A stretch of DNA of 64,000 nt from Candidatus Anaeroferrophillus wilburensis (GCA_016934315.1 JAFGSY010000030.1:62001-126000); one strand, 5' to 3'; counted from the stretch's first letter, positions 19,032-27,543 are shown. Notes: generated by a model from the sequence alone, not told the origin. Numbers and translations: made by a program.

Positions 19032-20132
19032 TCAGACAGCCAGATCAATCTCCTGAATGGTTCCGGCAGCACCTTGTTCACAAAGGTAGACGCTGGTGGC
19101 ACTAACTTTTCCCAGAAGTTCATTAGCACTGTTTTTCAATGCAAAGGGGGTATACTGACCGCCAAGGTAAATCGCCCCAATACCCTTCTTTCCCAAAGCA
19201 AAAAGTGAGGAATTTCCTTCCTCGTCATAGGTCCATATACGCAATCGGCTGAAAATAGCATCATTTTCATCGATCCACTGGTTATCATCCTCATCAAAAA
19301 CTGCAAGATCGGCAAAACCGCTGCCGCTCCTTGGACCAAATAATTCCCCACCATTGTTGATGATGCCGTCCCCATTCCGGTCCAGGGCCAGAAAGCCACT
19401 GCCTGGCTTGATGAGGGATATCTGCTCGTCATTGCCATCCAAATCGAGGTCAAAAGCAAATTTTTGTTCACTCAGGCTGACACCCTCATTGGTAAAATTA
19501 ATGATCAGGGGATCGGTCAGCTTGGCATCACCGGCCCTGATGGATAGATCAATAGTCTGGTGAAATTCCCGCGACATTCTCAGGTCAGCGGAAAAATTCA
19601 TTTCACGACCATCAGCCGTTTTGATTATTCCTTGAGAAGTAAAAAGCATCTGCTCCTGTTCATGGTGATGCTCATGGTAATCGTATTCCAATCCCCATCC
19701 CAGCCTTTCCTCTTCAGCGTTCCGGTCAGCGTTGGCAGACTGAACTGGAACACCGTGATTTTGAGGGAAAGCAACGAATGTTGTGGGAACCTGTAAGGAA
19801 ATTTTCCTGCCGGTCAGCTGCTCCCAGAGACGTTCAAGGATCATCAGTTTCTGCTGATCTTCAGGACTTATCTCTATACTGAGTTCCCCGCCGGCCGCCG
19901 GATACGTGATCTCTTCCGTGGCCCTGCCGGACTGCAGCTGGTGGAAAAGATGTTTTGCCAGGGTGGAAATGCGCAGCTGATCTTTGTTTGCTTTTTGTTC
20001 TTCTAGCTGTGGGAGTGGGGCGGCAGGATTGCTGTTGCCATCCTGCCAGAGGTTCAGCCGTTCACTGATATCGTGATTCTCACGCAGTTGGTGGCTGGTA
20101 GCTATCGCCACGGACGAGGATTCGATCTTCAT
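19032..20132 (-). CDS. EF-hand-like calcium-binding protein of unknown function
   Basis: About 366 residues without signal peptide. The N-terminal half is Gln/Ser/Glu-rich. The C-terminal half has Asp-rich loops resembling calcium-binding turns: DLDLDGNDEQ, ALDRNGDGIINNGGELFG, and FDEDDNQWIDENDAIFS. This arrangement is typical of secreted or surface proteins in deltaproteobacteria, but secretion is not obvious here. ATG 20132 is chosen because GGAGG precedes it by seven bases; the longer frame to 20252 lacks one. It is divergent from the lipoprotein gene. Function not known. Confidence 0.72.
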   Translation of the reverse strand: MKIESSSVAIATSHQLRENHDISERLNLWQDGNSNPAAPLPQLEEQKANKDQLRISTLAKHLFHQLQSGRATEEITYPAAGGELSIEISPEDQQKLMILERLWEQLTGRKISLQVPTTFVAFPQNHGVPVQSANADRNAEEERLGWGLEYDYHEHHHEQEQMLFTSQGIIKTADGREMNFSADLRMSREFHQTIDLSIRAGDAKLTDPLIINFTNEGVSLSEQKFAFDLDLDGNDEQISLIKPGSGFLALDRNGDGIINNGGELFGPRSGSGFADLAVFDEDDNQWIDENDAIFSRLRIWTYDEEGNSSLFALGKKGIGAIYLGGQYTPFALKNSANELLGKVSATSVYLCEQGAAGTIQEIDLAV

Positions 20133-20284
20133 CTGCTGCCTCCATGCAATACAACTCTGCCAATACCCTCCTGGATCGGCACATTCTCCTCTATTATCGG
20201 CGATCAGGCGGAAAACTTGAGTGCTATTACGGCTGGCATACATTGAAATCATTATCTAACTACCTGAAGATGCTAACTTTATTC

Positions 20285-20312
20285 TTGACATGAGCGAGAA
20301 TGGAGCTATACT
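20285..20312 (+). promoter_or_regulatory. Sigma-70-type promoter of the lipoprotein gene
   Basis: TTGACA (20285-20290), a 16-base spacer, and TATACT (20307-20312) give a near-consensus promoter. The start codon 20406 lies about 87 bases after the expected transcription start. The 273 bases between the divergent genes (20133-20405) show no other feature I recognise. Confidence 0.75.
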
Positions 20313-20405
20313 GACTTCTGGCGAATGAACAGGGAGTTCTTGTTTCATGCAAGATATTTCATGCAGCTCCAGCAGCGGAAAAACCATATCTTCGGAGGTC
20401 TCCAG

Positions 20406-21011
20406 ATGAAATTAACAGCCCTGGCCACAGTTTTTCTGGCAATATCCATTGTTTCATGTTGCCAACCAGGTCTGGTTGGTAAGCCACAAGTCTCTGCGGA
20501 ACAGGTACAATCGTTCAATTTCTATGAACAGGCCACCATGGCCATCTGGGTTTCCGGTGCCGGTACATTATCCTTTTCCGATTCTGAACATGATCAGAAC
20601 GGCTATGTAAGAAAAATTGACGCTGGCTCTCTTCAGTCCGGCGTTCGGGCCGTCTCAATGATTGAAACCCATCCCCAGATGAAGAACCAAGGTTGGATAG
20701 AGGGCCGCTATCCGGAAATAATCCTGGGGGAGGGGCTCTTTTTCCATACCTATGTTGGTTTCCGTCATGGTGCCGATGCCTCAGACGGAGTCTCTTTTCA
20801 GGTTTTTGTCCACACCGGCGAAGAGCTCAACCTTGTGGCCAGCCAACGGCTTTTTCCACGACAAGTTAAGAAGCTTGATGCAGATCTTTCACCCTGGGCT
20901 GGGAAAAAGGTCCAGATAATCCTGAAGGTTCTGGCGGGAAAGAGCAACAGTCAGGATCAGGCAGTCTGGGTAGACCCTCATTTGGACAATAAACCTTCTC
21001 GCGCCGACTGA
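20406..21011 (+). CDS. Putative lipoprotein
   Basis: A 201-residue protein with a lipoprotein signal peptide: KLTALATVFLAISIVSC, with lipid attachment predicted at Cys 18. The mature part has many Ser, Gly and His residues and a jelly-roll-like composition with alternating beta segments (IWVSGAGTLSF, GWIEGRYPEIILGEG). I do not recognise a family. ATG 20406 has GGAGG at the right distance, whereas a longer reading from 20325 lacks the signal peptide at its N-terminus. A strong promoter lies upstream. It is followed by a small gene 20 bases on. Confidence 0.72.
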   Translation: MKLTALATVFLAISIVSCCQPGLVGKPQVSAEQVQSFNFYEQATMAIWVSGAGTLSFSDSEHDQNGYVRKIDAGSLQSGVRAVSMIETHPQMKNQGWIEGRYPEIILGEGLFFHTYVGFRHGADASDGVSFQVFVHTGEELNLVASQRLFPRQVKKLDADLSPWAGKKVQIILKVLAGKSNSQDQAVWVDPHLDNKPSRAD

Positions 21012-21031
21012 AAAAGGAGCAGCGGTGGATC

Positions 21032-21295
21032 ATGAGCCGGATTATCATTACCTTTGCCGTTGGCACGCCCACCCGTTGGTTTCGGGAGAACCTGGATGAT
21101 TTCATCTGGATTCTGGATCGTAATCTGAAAAACAGCAGCCGGGGGGTGGCAGAAGGACGCTATGAAAACGGAATTCTGACGGTCACCGCTACGGGCATTC
21201 CGATGCCGGAGGTTCAAGCCTACGTTGATGTTTTTGCTGAAAGCATGCGCAGGCATGGTCAGAAACTGATAGTCAATATCAGTGATGCAGATTGA
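21032..21295 (+). CDS. Small protein of unknown function (87 aa)
   Basis: An 87-residue protein (SRIIITFAVGTPTRWFRENL at the start) without membrane segments or signal peptide. A Trp- and Arg-containing N-terminal helix and a short beta-alpha C-terminal part are visible. I do not recognise a family. It starts 20 bases after the lipoprotein stop, and a weak GGTGG lies before the ATG, so it is probably in the same message. Coding is supported mainly by position and amino acid composition. Confidence 0.6.
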   Translation: MSRIIITFAVGTPTRWFRENLDDFIWILDRNLKNSSRGVAEGRYENGILTVTATGIPMPEVQAYVDVFAESMRRHGQKLIVNISDAD

Positions 21296-21343
21296 TAACC
21301 TGGGAACCTCCGGCCAGCCAAAACCATTTTCGAGTTTTTACCA

Positions 21344-21372
21344 TTGACATGGCAGTCAGTTTGGGTTACTAG
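21344..21372 (+). promoter_or_regulatory. nikK: Probable promoter of the nickel transporter operon
   Basis: TTGACA (21344-21349), a 17-base spacer and TACTAG (21367-21372) give a perfect -35 box and a weaker -10. The expected start near 21379 would give a leader of about 135 bases. I looked for a NikR-type operator (GTATGA-like arms) around it and saw none. Confidence 0.6.
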
Positions 21373-21383
21373 TGCGAAAAATC

Positions 21384-21498
21384 ACGGGGAGAACCCCGTA
21401 ATCTGAAAAGATACTCTTTTCCAACATCATTTTTGCCGGAAAAATACCACGAAGGTACGGGGACCATACAGGTTCTTACCATTCGTGGTTTTTTTTTG
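21384..21498 (+). promoter_or_regulatory. Structured leader with terminator: candidate attenuator or riboswitch
   Basis: Four hairpins follow one another. P1: ACGGGG (21384-21389) with CCCCGT (21394-21399), loop AGAA. P2: GAAAAGA (21405-21411) with TCTTTTC (21415-21421). P3: ATTTTT (21429-21434) with AAAAAT (21440-21445). P4: 12 base pairs, 21446-21457 with 21477-21489 and one bulged A, followed by eight T (21490-21497), an intrinsic terminator. TACGGGG in the P4 region (21456-21462) can pair with CCCCGTA (21394-21400) of P1. P1 and this longer-range pair therefore exclude one another. The SD sequence AAAGGAGG lies after the T run, so control would be at transcription termination. The pairings are read from the sequence; regulation is inferred. 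Confidence 0.65.
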
Positions 21499-21513
21499 CC
21501 AAAGGAGGAACAG

Positions 21514-22293
21514 ATGAAAAAGATGACAACCATTCTTCTTTCGACCACCATTGTTTTGTTTACGGCCAGCATCTGCCTGGCCCATTTCGGCATGGTCATT
21601 CCCACAGATTCAATGGTTATGCAGGAAGACTTTCGGACAATTACGTTGACGCTCTCTTTTTCCCACCCATTTGAAGGCCAGGGGATGGAACTGGAGATGC
21701 CAAAAAAATTTACCCTTGCCACCCATGGCAAAACGTATGATCTTACCACCACGCTGACCAGTACCAAAGTATGGGATCATACCGCCTGGAAAACCGATTA
21801 CCAGATCAAGCGACCCGGCATCTATCAGTTCTGCCTTGAACCACAGCCCTATTGGGAGCCGGCTGAAGACTGCTTCATTATCCATTACACCAAAACCGTG
21901 GTCGCCGCCTTTGGCGATGATGAGGGCTGGGATGCGGAACTTGGCCTGAAAACAGAGATCGTCCCGTTGAGCAAACCGTTTGGCCTCTACACCGGCAATA
22001 TTTTTCAGGGAATTGTCAAAATGGACGGCAAACCGGTTCCCTACGCCGAAGTTGAAATCGAATTTTACAACCAGGATGGCAAAGCCCTTGCCCCCAGTGA
22101 CTATATGGTTACCCAGACCATCAAAGCTGACCAGAACGGCGTTTTCACCTATGCGGTTCCCCGGGCCGGCTGGTGGGGTTTTGCGGCATTGAATACGGCG
22201 GCCGAGACATTGGTGCATGATGGGCAGGAAAAAGCCATCGAACTGGGTGCCGTTATCTGGGTTGAATTCCATGACTGGCAGGAAAAGCCATGA
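21514..22293 (+). CDS. nikK: NikK-type periplasmic component of nickel ECF transporter (DUF4198)
   Basis: A 259-residue exported protein of the DUF4198 family that accompanies nickel ECF transporters of the nikKMLQO type in deltaproteobacteria. A signal peptide (KMTTILLSTTIVLFTASICL then Ala) should be cut before His-Phe-Gly-Met, placing His at the mature N-terminus. Such an amino-terminal His can bind metal; this is inference. The rest is beta-rich (FTLATHGKTYDL, YQIKRPGIYQF). ATG 21514 has an AAAGGAGG site; the in-frame reading from 21433 would begin inside the terminator and is rejected. It is the first gene of the operon. Confidence 0.8.
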   Translation: MKKMTTILLSTTIVLFTASICLAHFGMVIPTDSMVMQEDFRTITLTLSFSHPFEGQGMELEMPKKFTLATHGKTYDLTTTLTSTKVWDHTAWKTDYQIKRPGIYQFCLEPQPYWEPAEDCFIIHYTKTVVAAFGDDEGWDAELGLKTEIVPLSKPFGLYTGNIFQGIVKMDGKPVPYAEVEIEFYNQDGKALAPSDYMVTQTIKADQNGVFTYAVPRAGWWGFAALNTAAETLVHDGQEKAIELGAVIWVEFHDWQEKP

Positions 22294-22381
22294 CAAAGAA
22301 GCTATGATAAGGAAAGGAAGGCGCTTCCACAGGCAACTCCATGACGTTGGCCATATTCATTTCAGGGCGGGGAAAAATATT

Positions 22382-22999
22382 ATGCATATTTCCGAAGGTG
22401 TTCTCTCTGGACCGGTACTGATTTCCGGCATGGCCATAGCGGCCGCTGGAACGGCAATCGGCATCAAGAAGCTAGACCTCGAACATATTGCGCGGGCCGG
22501 CGTTTTGTCGGCAGCCTTCTTTGTTGCCTCCCTGATTCATGTGCCGGTTGGTCCGGCCAGCGTTCACCTGATTCTTAACGGCATCATCGGTCTGCTGCTG
22601 GGGTGGGGGGCATTTCCGACCATTATGGTGGCGCTACTGCTCCAGGTGGTTTTTTTCCAGTTCGGCGGCCTGACAACCCTTGGGGTTAATACGGTGATCA
22701 TGGCTCTGCCGGCGGTTGTCTGCTACTACCTCTTCACCCCCCTGATCATGAGAAGACCGGCAATTGCCCTGCCAGCTGCTTTTTTCTGCGGTTTTCTGGC
22801 AGTTTTTTTCAGTGCCCTGTTGCTGGGGATCAGTCTCATGTTTACCGAAGAAAACTTTTTCGAAGTGGCTGTCCTGGCAATCTCTGCTCATCTACCGGTG
22901 ATGGTCATTGAAGGAATCATCACTGTTTTCTGCCTCAATTTTTTGAAAAAAGTCAGCCCTGAACTGCTGTCGGTCAGCAGCTCGGGAGATCGGATGTAG
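22382..22999 (+). CDS. nikM: Nickel ECF transporter substrate-binding membrane protein NikM/CbiM
   Basis: The S component of the ECF transporter: it binds the metal in the membrane. The N-terminus MHISEG is the hallmark of CbiM/NikM, in which the amino group, His 2 and a further His bind nickel or cobalt. His 53 and His 62 in LIHVPVGPASVHL are candidates for the remaining ligands. The protein has six or so membrane helices. ATG 22382 must be the real start because His 2 is essential; reading from 22217 would add 55 residues of unrelated sequence. Nickel rather than cobalt is inferred from the presence of NikK and NikL. Confidence 0.87.
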   Translation: MHISEGVLSGPVLISGMAIAAAGTAIGIKKLDLEHIARAGVLSAAFFVASLIHVPVGPASVHLILNGIIGLLLGWGAFPTIMVALLLQVVFFQFGGLTTLGVNTVIMALPAVVCYYLFTPLIMRRPAIALPAAFFCGFLAVFFSALLLGISLMFTEENFFEVAVLAISAHLPVMVIEGIITVFCLNFLKKVSPELLSVSSSGDRM

Positions 23000-23001
23000 T
23001 C

Positions 23002-23634
23002 ATGGATAGCCGCTGCCTCAGAATGTTGGCAATACCGATCTTCGTCCTCCTTTTTTTCGGAACGGCCGAAGCCCATAAGGTGATGGTTTTTGCCTGGATT
23101 GAAGGCAACACCATCCATACGGAAAGTAAATTCAGCGGCGGTAAGCTGGTCAAGGAGGGCAAGGTGGAGGTATTTGATGCCGTTGGCTCTCTGCTCTTGA
23201 CCGGGACCACCGATGATCAGGGAGAGTTTTCCTTTCCCCTGAACAATCTCGGCCCGCTCTCCATTGTTCTGACCGCCGGCATGGGACACCAGGGAAGCTG
23301 GACAATCAGCCGGGAAGAGATCAGCGATGCCGGTTTTTCAGCGCCATCCCCGGCTGCCGCCGCTGCCAACCATCAGGAAAGACCGCAGCTTCAGACAGCA
23401 GACGTACGAAAATCACTGCCAAACCCGGCCGGGGAACCGATTTCCTGCAGCCAGGAGGAGGTTATTCGACAGGCGGTAGAAAAAGCACTGGATAAAAAGC
23501 TGCAGCCGATTCTCAAACAGCTGGCTGCAGCCCAGGAAAAGGGTCCGACGTTCACCGACATCGTCGGCGGAATCGGCTACATTGTCGGCCTCGTTGGCCT
23601 GGTCGCCTATCTCCAGGCGCGAAAAAAATCATGA
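23002..23634 (+). CDS. nikL: NikL-type accessory component of nickel transporter
   Basis: A 210-residue membrane-anchored extracytoplasmic protein. The signal-like N-terminus (LAIPIFVLLFFGTAEA) is followed by His-Lys-Val-Met, so cleavage would place His first, as in NikK. A beta-sandwich (VEVFDAVGSLLLTGTTDDQG) of the carboxypeptidase-regulatory type follows. A variable Ala/Pro linker and a helix lead to one C-terminal membrane helix (GGIGYIVGLVGLVAYLQ). This occupies the place of CbiN in cobalt systems. It begins two bases after nikM and overlaps nikQ by ATGA. NikL assignment rests on gene order and architecture. Confidence 0.75.
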   Translation: MDSRCLRMLAIPIFVLLFFGTAEAHKVMVFAWIEGNTIHTESKFSGGKLVKEGKVEVFDAVGSLLLTGTTDDQGEFSFPLNNLGPLSIVLTAGMGHQGSWTISREEISDAGFSAPSPAAAAANHQERPQLQTADVRKSLPNPAGEPISCSQEEVIRQAVEKALDKKLQPILKQLAAAQEKGPTFTDIVGGIGYIVGLVGLVAYLQARKKS

Positions 23635-24401
23635 TCCAAGAGCCCTTTGCCACCGGCAATTCTCTGATTCACCGCCTCGATCCGCGGGCAAGGGTCGTTG
23701 CAGCCAGCGCATTTTCTTTCACCCTGGCCCTGTCTGCCGGCCTCTATACGCTGCTTTCGGGATTACTGATTTCCCTGAGTCTGGTCCTGCTGGCCCGCCT
23801 CGATCTTTATAAAGTGTTCCAGCGGCTAACGGTGGTCATGGGTTTTCTGCTGCTACTCTGGTTCATTCTCCCCTGGAGTTATGGCGGACAAACGTTGATC
23901 ACTATCGGGCCGCTGGCCATCAGCCGACCTGGCGTGGCGTTAAGCATCCAGATCAGCCTCAAATCCACAGCTATCCTGCTGGCCCTCATTGCCTTGATCG
24001 GCACCATGACCACAGCCCACCTGGGACAAGCCTTGAACCGGCTGCGGCTGCCGGATAAAATTGTCTACCTTATCTTGCTGACCTATCGTTATATTTTTGT
24101 CATAGAACATGAGTATCAACGGCTGCTCAGGGCGGCCCGTATACGAAATTTCAAGCCGGGAACTAATCTGCAGACCTACCGGACCTATGCCTATCTCATG
24201 GGGATGTTGTTTGTCCGGGCGGCCGAACGGGCAACCCGGGTCCACCAGGCGATGGTATGCCGGGGCTTTGGGGGAAAATTCCACTCGCTGGAAGAGTTTA
24301 AGGGAACCCGCCGGGACTGGATTTTTACCGGGCTGATGGTTGTCATTGTGGGCTCACTGATTGTCATCGAATGGCGGGTTAAACGCTGTTTCACCGGGTA
24401 G
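23631..24401 (+). CDS. nikQ: ECF transporter transmembrane protein NikQ/CbiQ
   Basis: The T component that couples the ATPase to the substrate-binding protein. It has a CbiQ N-terminus (NSLIHRLDPRARVV), five or more membrane helices, and the two cytoplasmic coupling motifs: RAARIRNF at about residue 164 and AMVCRGFGG near 206. Length 256 aa is usual. The start overlaps nikL by four bases. Identification as CbiQ-family is firm, while the metal is inferred from the operon. Confidence 0.88.
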   Translation: MIQEPFATGNSLIHRLDPRARVVAASAFSFTLALSAGLYTLLSGLLISLSLVLLARLDLYKVFQRLTVVMGFLLLLWFILPWSYGGQTLITIGPLAISRPGVALSIQISLKSTAILLALIALIGTMTTAHLGQALNRLRLPDKIVYLILLTYRYIFVIEHEYQRLLRAARIRNFKPGTNLQTYRTYAYLMGMLFVRAAERATRVHQAMVCRGFGGKFHSLEEFKGTRRDWIFTGLMVVIVGSLIVIEWRVKRCFTG

Positions 24402-24420
24402 GGGAGCAAAGGGAAGTTGC

Positions 24421-25146
24421 ATGGTCCAGATACCACTCATTAATCTTAAGCAGATTGCTTTCAGCTATCCCGGCCAGCCGCCAATCTTCAAGGATCTGGA
24501 ACTGCTGCTTGGTCCGGGAGAGCGGATTGGTCTGTCCGCCCCCAACGGCAGCGGCAAAACCACCTTGTTCCACCTGATTATGGGCTTGCTGCAGCCGACC
24601 TCCGGCACCATTGAAATTTTCGGCAAGCACATTGTCACGGGAGACGATTTTTTCACCGTCCGGCGAAAAATCGGCCTGCTGTTTCAGGATGCCGATGATC
24701 AGCTGTTCAGCCCTACGGTGATCGAAGATGTGGCCTTTGGTCCATTGAATCTTGGCCATTCTCCGGAAGCCGCCCGGGAGATATCTTTGCGTACCCTGAA
24801 ATTTCTTGGCTTGGAAAAATTAGCTGACCGGGTAACTTTTAAGCTCTCAGGCGGCGAAAAAAAATTGGTTTCACTGGCCACTGTACTGGCTATGGAGCCG
24901 GAGGTCCTGCTCCTTGATGAGCCCACATCCGGTCTTGACAGGGATACCAAAAGCAGACTGATTGACATCTTAAACGATCTGGCTCTCCCGTCGATCATCA
25001 TTTCCCATGAGTTTGACTTCCTCAGTTCCACCGTCGAACATATCTATACGATGGATGGCGGCAGAATTCTTTTTGATGAAGAGCTCCACATCCACCATCA
25101 TGAGCATGCACATCGCCTGGGGAAACAACCCCACAAACATATTTGA
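24421..25146 (+). CDS. nikO: ECF transporter ATPase NikO/CbiO with His-rich tail
   Basis: The ATP-hydrolysing subunit. Walker A NGSGKTT at 42-48, Q-loop LLFQDADDQLFSPT, signature LSGGEKK, Walker B VLLLDEPTSGLD, switch His in IISHEFDF are all present. The last 20 residues (HIHHHEHAHRLGKQPHKHI) contain nine His and are not needed for the ATPase fold; they could bind nickel. ATG 24421 has GGGAAG upstream; the longer frame from 24361 runs into nikQ. The operon ends here; a short GGCGG/CCGCC hairpin follows but lacks a T run. Confidence 0.9.
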   Translation: MVQIPLINLKQIAFSYPGQPPIFKDLELLLGPGERIGLSAPNGSGKTTLFHLIMGLLQPTSGTIEIFGKHIVTGDDFFTVRRKIGLLFQDADDQLFSPTVIEDVAFGPLNLGHSPEAAREISLRTLKFLGLEKLADRVTFKLSGGEKKLVSLATVLAMEPEVLLLDEPTSGLDRDTKSRLIDILNDLALPSIIISHEFDFLSSTVEHIYTMDGGRILFDEELHIHHHEHAHRLGKQPHKHI

Positions 25147-25213
25147 GTACCCCAAAAAGCCAGGCGGTTTACCGCCCAGTCCTGATTGCCGTCGCCCGAC
25201 AAATCATCACCAA

Positions 25214-26425
25214 TCAACCAGTGCAGTCAGCGTCGGCTGGACCGTGTAATTCTGCCTTTATGCGGGTTAAAGCAGTCTCGGCATCCTTGTCCGCAATCAC
25301 CAGAATTTCAGTGTCGGCATTACCCAGCACAAACCCCGGTCCTTTGCCGGCCAGATCATGGCGTACAAGAATGATTTCCAGCCCCTGCTCCAGCAGCCAG
25401 TTGGCCACTTTGATGCCTTTGCCTTTTTCTTCGAGAATATAAGGATTCTGCAGGATGGTATCGGCGACCACCGAACCATCCAGGGGAAGGAAGGTAGTAA
25501 GCCGGAAAAATGGGGCCTCACCAAAATGTTCCGAAATCAGCTGGCGGTTCTCTTCAAGAGGAACACCAAGGATGAGATAATCTTTGTGCCAGGGCTGATA
25601 ATGAATAATGACATGATCCACATGTGCCAGTTCCATCATTATCCGCTGTTTGATCTCTTCTGAGACCCTGTACCCACGTTCCAGTTCCTTAACACGCAAA
25701 ACCAGATCCAGCTCGACAAACTTATAGCGGCCGGCGTTGCGGGCTCGAAGTTCGTTAACCTTTATGACCCTTGGGTCAGCGATGGCAATCTCGCGGACCC
25801 GATTCATGCTGTCGTGGTCGAGGGAGGCATCAAGCAAAACCCTTATGGCATCAAGGAGGATCAGAAATGCCGCCCGGGCAATGAAGGCAACGACAATGAG
25901 GGCGGCATAGCGATCGACGGCAAAGCCGGCGATACTGCCAAGCAGAGAGGTCAGAATGACCATTGACGAGAGCATATCGCTCCAGATGTGCCGGGCATCG
26001 GCGACCAGACTGGGGGATCCAGTTTCCAGACCTTTTTTCAGTTCATAACGGGAAAAAAGCCAGGTAATCAGAATGGTAGCGGTAATACCGGCGGCGGCAA
26101 GGGGGATATTGGCTGCCAGCAAGCGGGGAGGAGCGGTGAAGACTTCCAAGACTATTTCATAACCGGCAAAAAATATCAAAAAAGAGGTTGCCAGGGCAAC
26201 CAGGTTTTCCACCTTGTATAAACCATAGGGAAAGCTGCGGCTGGAGCGCTTGGAAATCTTGATGCCGAGCAGAATGATGCTGGATGATGCCACATCGGCA
26301 AGTGAATGGATGGCGTCAGCCTTGATCGCCAGGCTGCCTGAAGCATAAACCAGCAAAATCTTGATGCCCACCAGCAGAACGTTGGTCAGAATTGAATAAA
26401 CGGCGGTTTTTTCTGAACTTTCCAT
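25214..26425 (-). CDS. CDF-family metal exporter fused to NifX-like domain
   Basis: Residues 1-200 form a cation diffusion facilitator with six membrane helices. The metal-site motifs are His 40 and Asp 44 in DAIHSLAD (second helix) and HIWSD in the fifth. A CDF cytoplasmic domain reaches about residue 290. The last 115 residues (PLEENRQLISEHFGEAPFFR, later FVLGNADTEILVI) match the NifX/NafY-type dinitrogenase cofactor-binding fold. CDF-NifX fusions exist in databases but are poorly described. ATG 26425 is five bases after the exporter gene stop. The exported metal (Fe, Mn or Zn) cannot be told. Confidence 0.82.
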   Translation of the reverse strand: MESSEKTAVYSILTNVLLVGIKILLVYASGSLAIKADAIHSLADVASSSIILLGIKISKRSSRSFPYGLYKVENLVALATSFLIFFAGYEIVLEVFTAPPRLLAANIPLAAAGITATILITWLFSRYELKKGLETGSPSLVADARHIWSDMLSSMVILTSLLGSIAGFAVDRYAALIVVAFIARAAFLILLDAIRVLLDASLDHDSMNRVREIAIADPRVIKVNELRARNAGRYKFVELDLVLRVKELERGYRVSEEIKQRIMMELAHVDHVIIHYQPWHKDYLILGVPLEENRQLISEHFGEAPFFRLTTFLPLDGSVVADTILQNPYILEEKGKGIKVANWLLEQGLEIILVRHDLAGKGPGFVLGNADTEILVIADKDAETALTRIKAELHGPADADCTG

Positions 26426-26430
26426 AGGGA

Positions 26431-27462
26431 TTACCAGCCAATGGCATAACCGATCAGACCGACAAGGAAACCGATAAGGCAATTAATGCCCTTAATTCGA
26501 AAAAAATCTAGGCGGGAATGGGCCAGCAACGGCAGCATGCCGTGACCATCCTGGACGATTGAGTTGGCAAGAAGAATACTGAAAGGGATTGCCCCCTGAC
26601 TGTAGAGGGTGAGAAAAATCAGGTGGGGTCCCGATTCGGGGACCAGTCCCACAAGGCAGGCGGCAAGCACCAGGAGAAGCTGATTTTCCTGCATCCAGCC
26701 GGCAAGATGAAGGTGATCAATCAGCAGATGCATGCCCAGCAGGGCGCCGAAAGTCCACAGGAACACCCGTGGCACATGGACTATTGCCACATGCTGCCAC
26801 AGATGTTCTTCAAGGAAATGATCAGGAACGGTGGCGACAATAAACAGTCCGAGATTTGCGGTAATCAGCAGGGTTGTTTTAATCCAGTTCCAGACCGGCG
26901 GGCCCAGCTGCCCACTGAGCAGTCCGAAATCAAAGAGAAGCAGAGTCAAAATCAGGACGCCGCGGGCGAGAGTACAATGCCGCCACTGATTCAGTATCTG
27001 GCCGGAAGGAAAACAGTGACAGGCATCCTCTTCATGGAGGGGGAACTGATGACCTGCGACATGCTCACCGGTAGTCCTGGCGCTGACCAGCCAATCGGTC
27101 AGAATACCGGCGGCAGCACCGATCAACATCAACAGAAGGAAAATACGAATGGCTGTCCGGGGAATCATCGACAGCATGACAAAGGACTCATCACCGCTGG
27201 TGGCAACCATTGCCGCCACCACCGCCCCCAGGGAAACCACTTGGTGAGAATAGAGCGAAACAACCGCGAAGGCCCCCAGACATCCCGGAGTCGCTCCCAG
27301 ACATGATGCCAGCAGATACTGCTTCCACCGGCTGCCCCGCAGGCCCTGCTGCCATACTCCGGAGGTCAGGACGTTGAGATATTCAATTACCAGCATCATG
27401 ACAAAGACAAAGCCGGTAATCATCAAGGCATGGGTCAGGCTTTCACGAACGAGAGCAATCAT
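26431..27462 (-). CDS. Putative manganese / heavy-metal exporter (10-TM, ArsP_2-like)
   Basis: A 343-residue membrane protein with about ten helices in two repeats (CLGATPGCLGAFAVV and LVGLVPESGPHLIFL repeat the same Gly-Pro pattern). This arrangement matches the putative manganese transporter or ArsP_2 family. A central cytoplasmic loop has many His, Glu and Cys (GEHVAGHQFPLHEEDACHCF), which could sense or bind metal. It is followed by the CDF-NifX gene. A perfect sigma-70 promoter lies upstream. Substrate is inferred only from the family name and context. Confidence 0.72.
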   Translation of the reverse strand: MIALVRESLTHALMITGFVFVMMLVIEYLNVLTSGVWQQGLRGSRWKQYLLASCLGATPGCLGAFAVVSLYSHQVVSLGAVVAAMVATSGDESFVMLSMIPRTAIRIFLLLMLIGAAAGILTDWLVSARTTGEHVAGHQFPLHEEDACHCFPSGQILNQWRHCTLARGVLILTLLLFDFGLLSGQLGPPVWNWIKTTLLITANLGLFIVATVPDHFLEEHLWQHVAIVHVPRVFLWTFGALLGMHLLIDHLHLAGWMQENQLLLVLAACLVGLVPESGPHLIFLTLYSQGAIPFSILLANSIVQDGHGMLPLLAHSRLDFFRIKGINCLIGFLVGLIGYAIGW

Positions 27463-27543
27463 AGGCTCATCATAAGGTACACACGTTATTCAGCAGCAAC
27501 AGGTTAGTTTACTCCGACGGCTATCATGCTGTGTCCTAGAGGG

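Noticed and set aside
21379-21513. A cobalamin riboswitch in front of the CbiM-type operon
   Set aside because: The characteristic core boxes are absent and the leader is too short, so the operon's leader is described only as a candidate attenuator.
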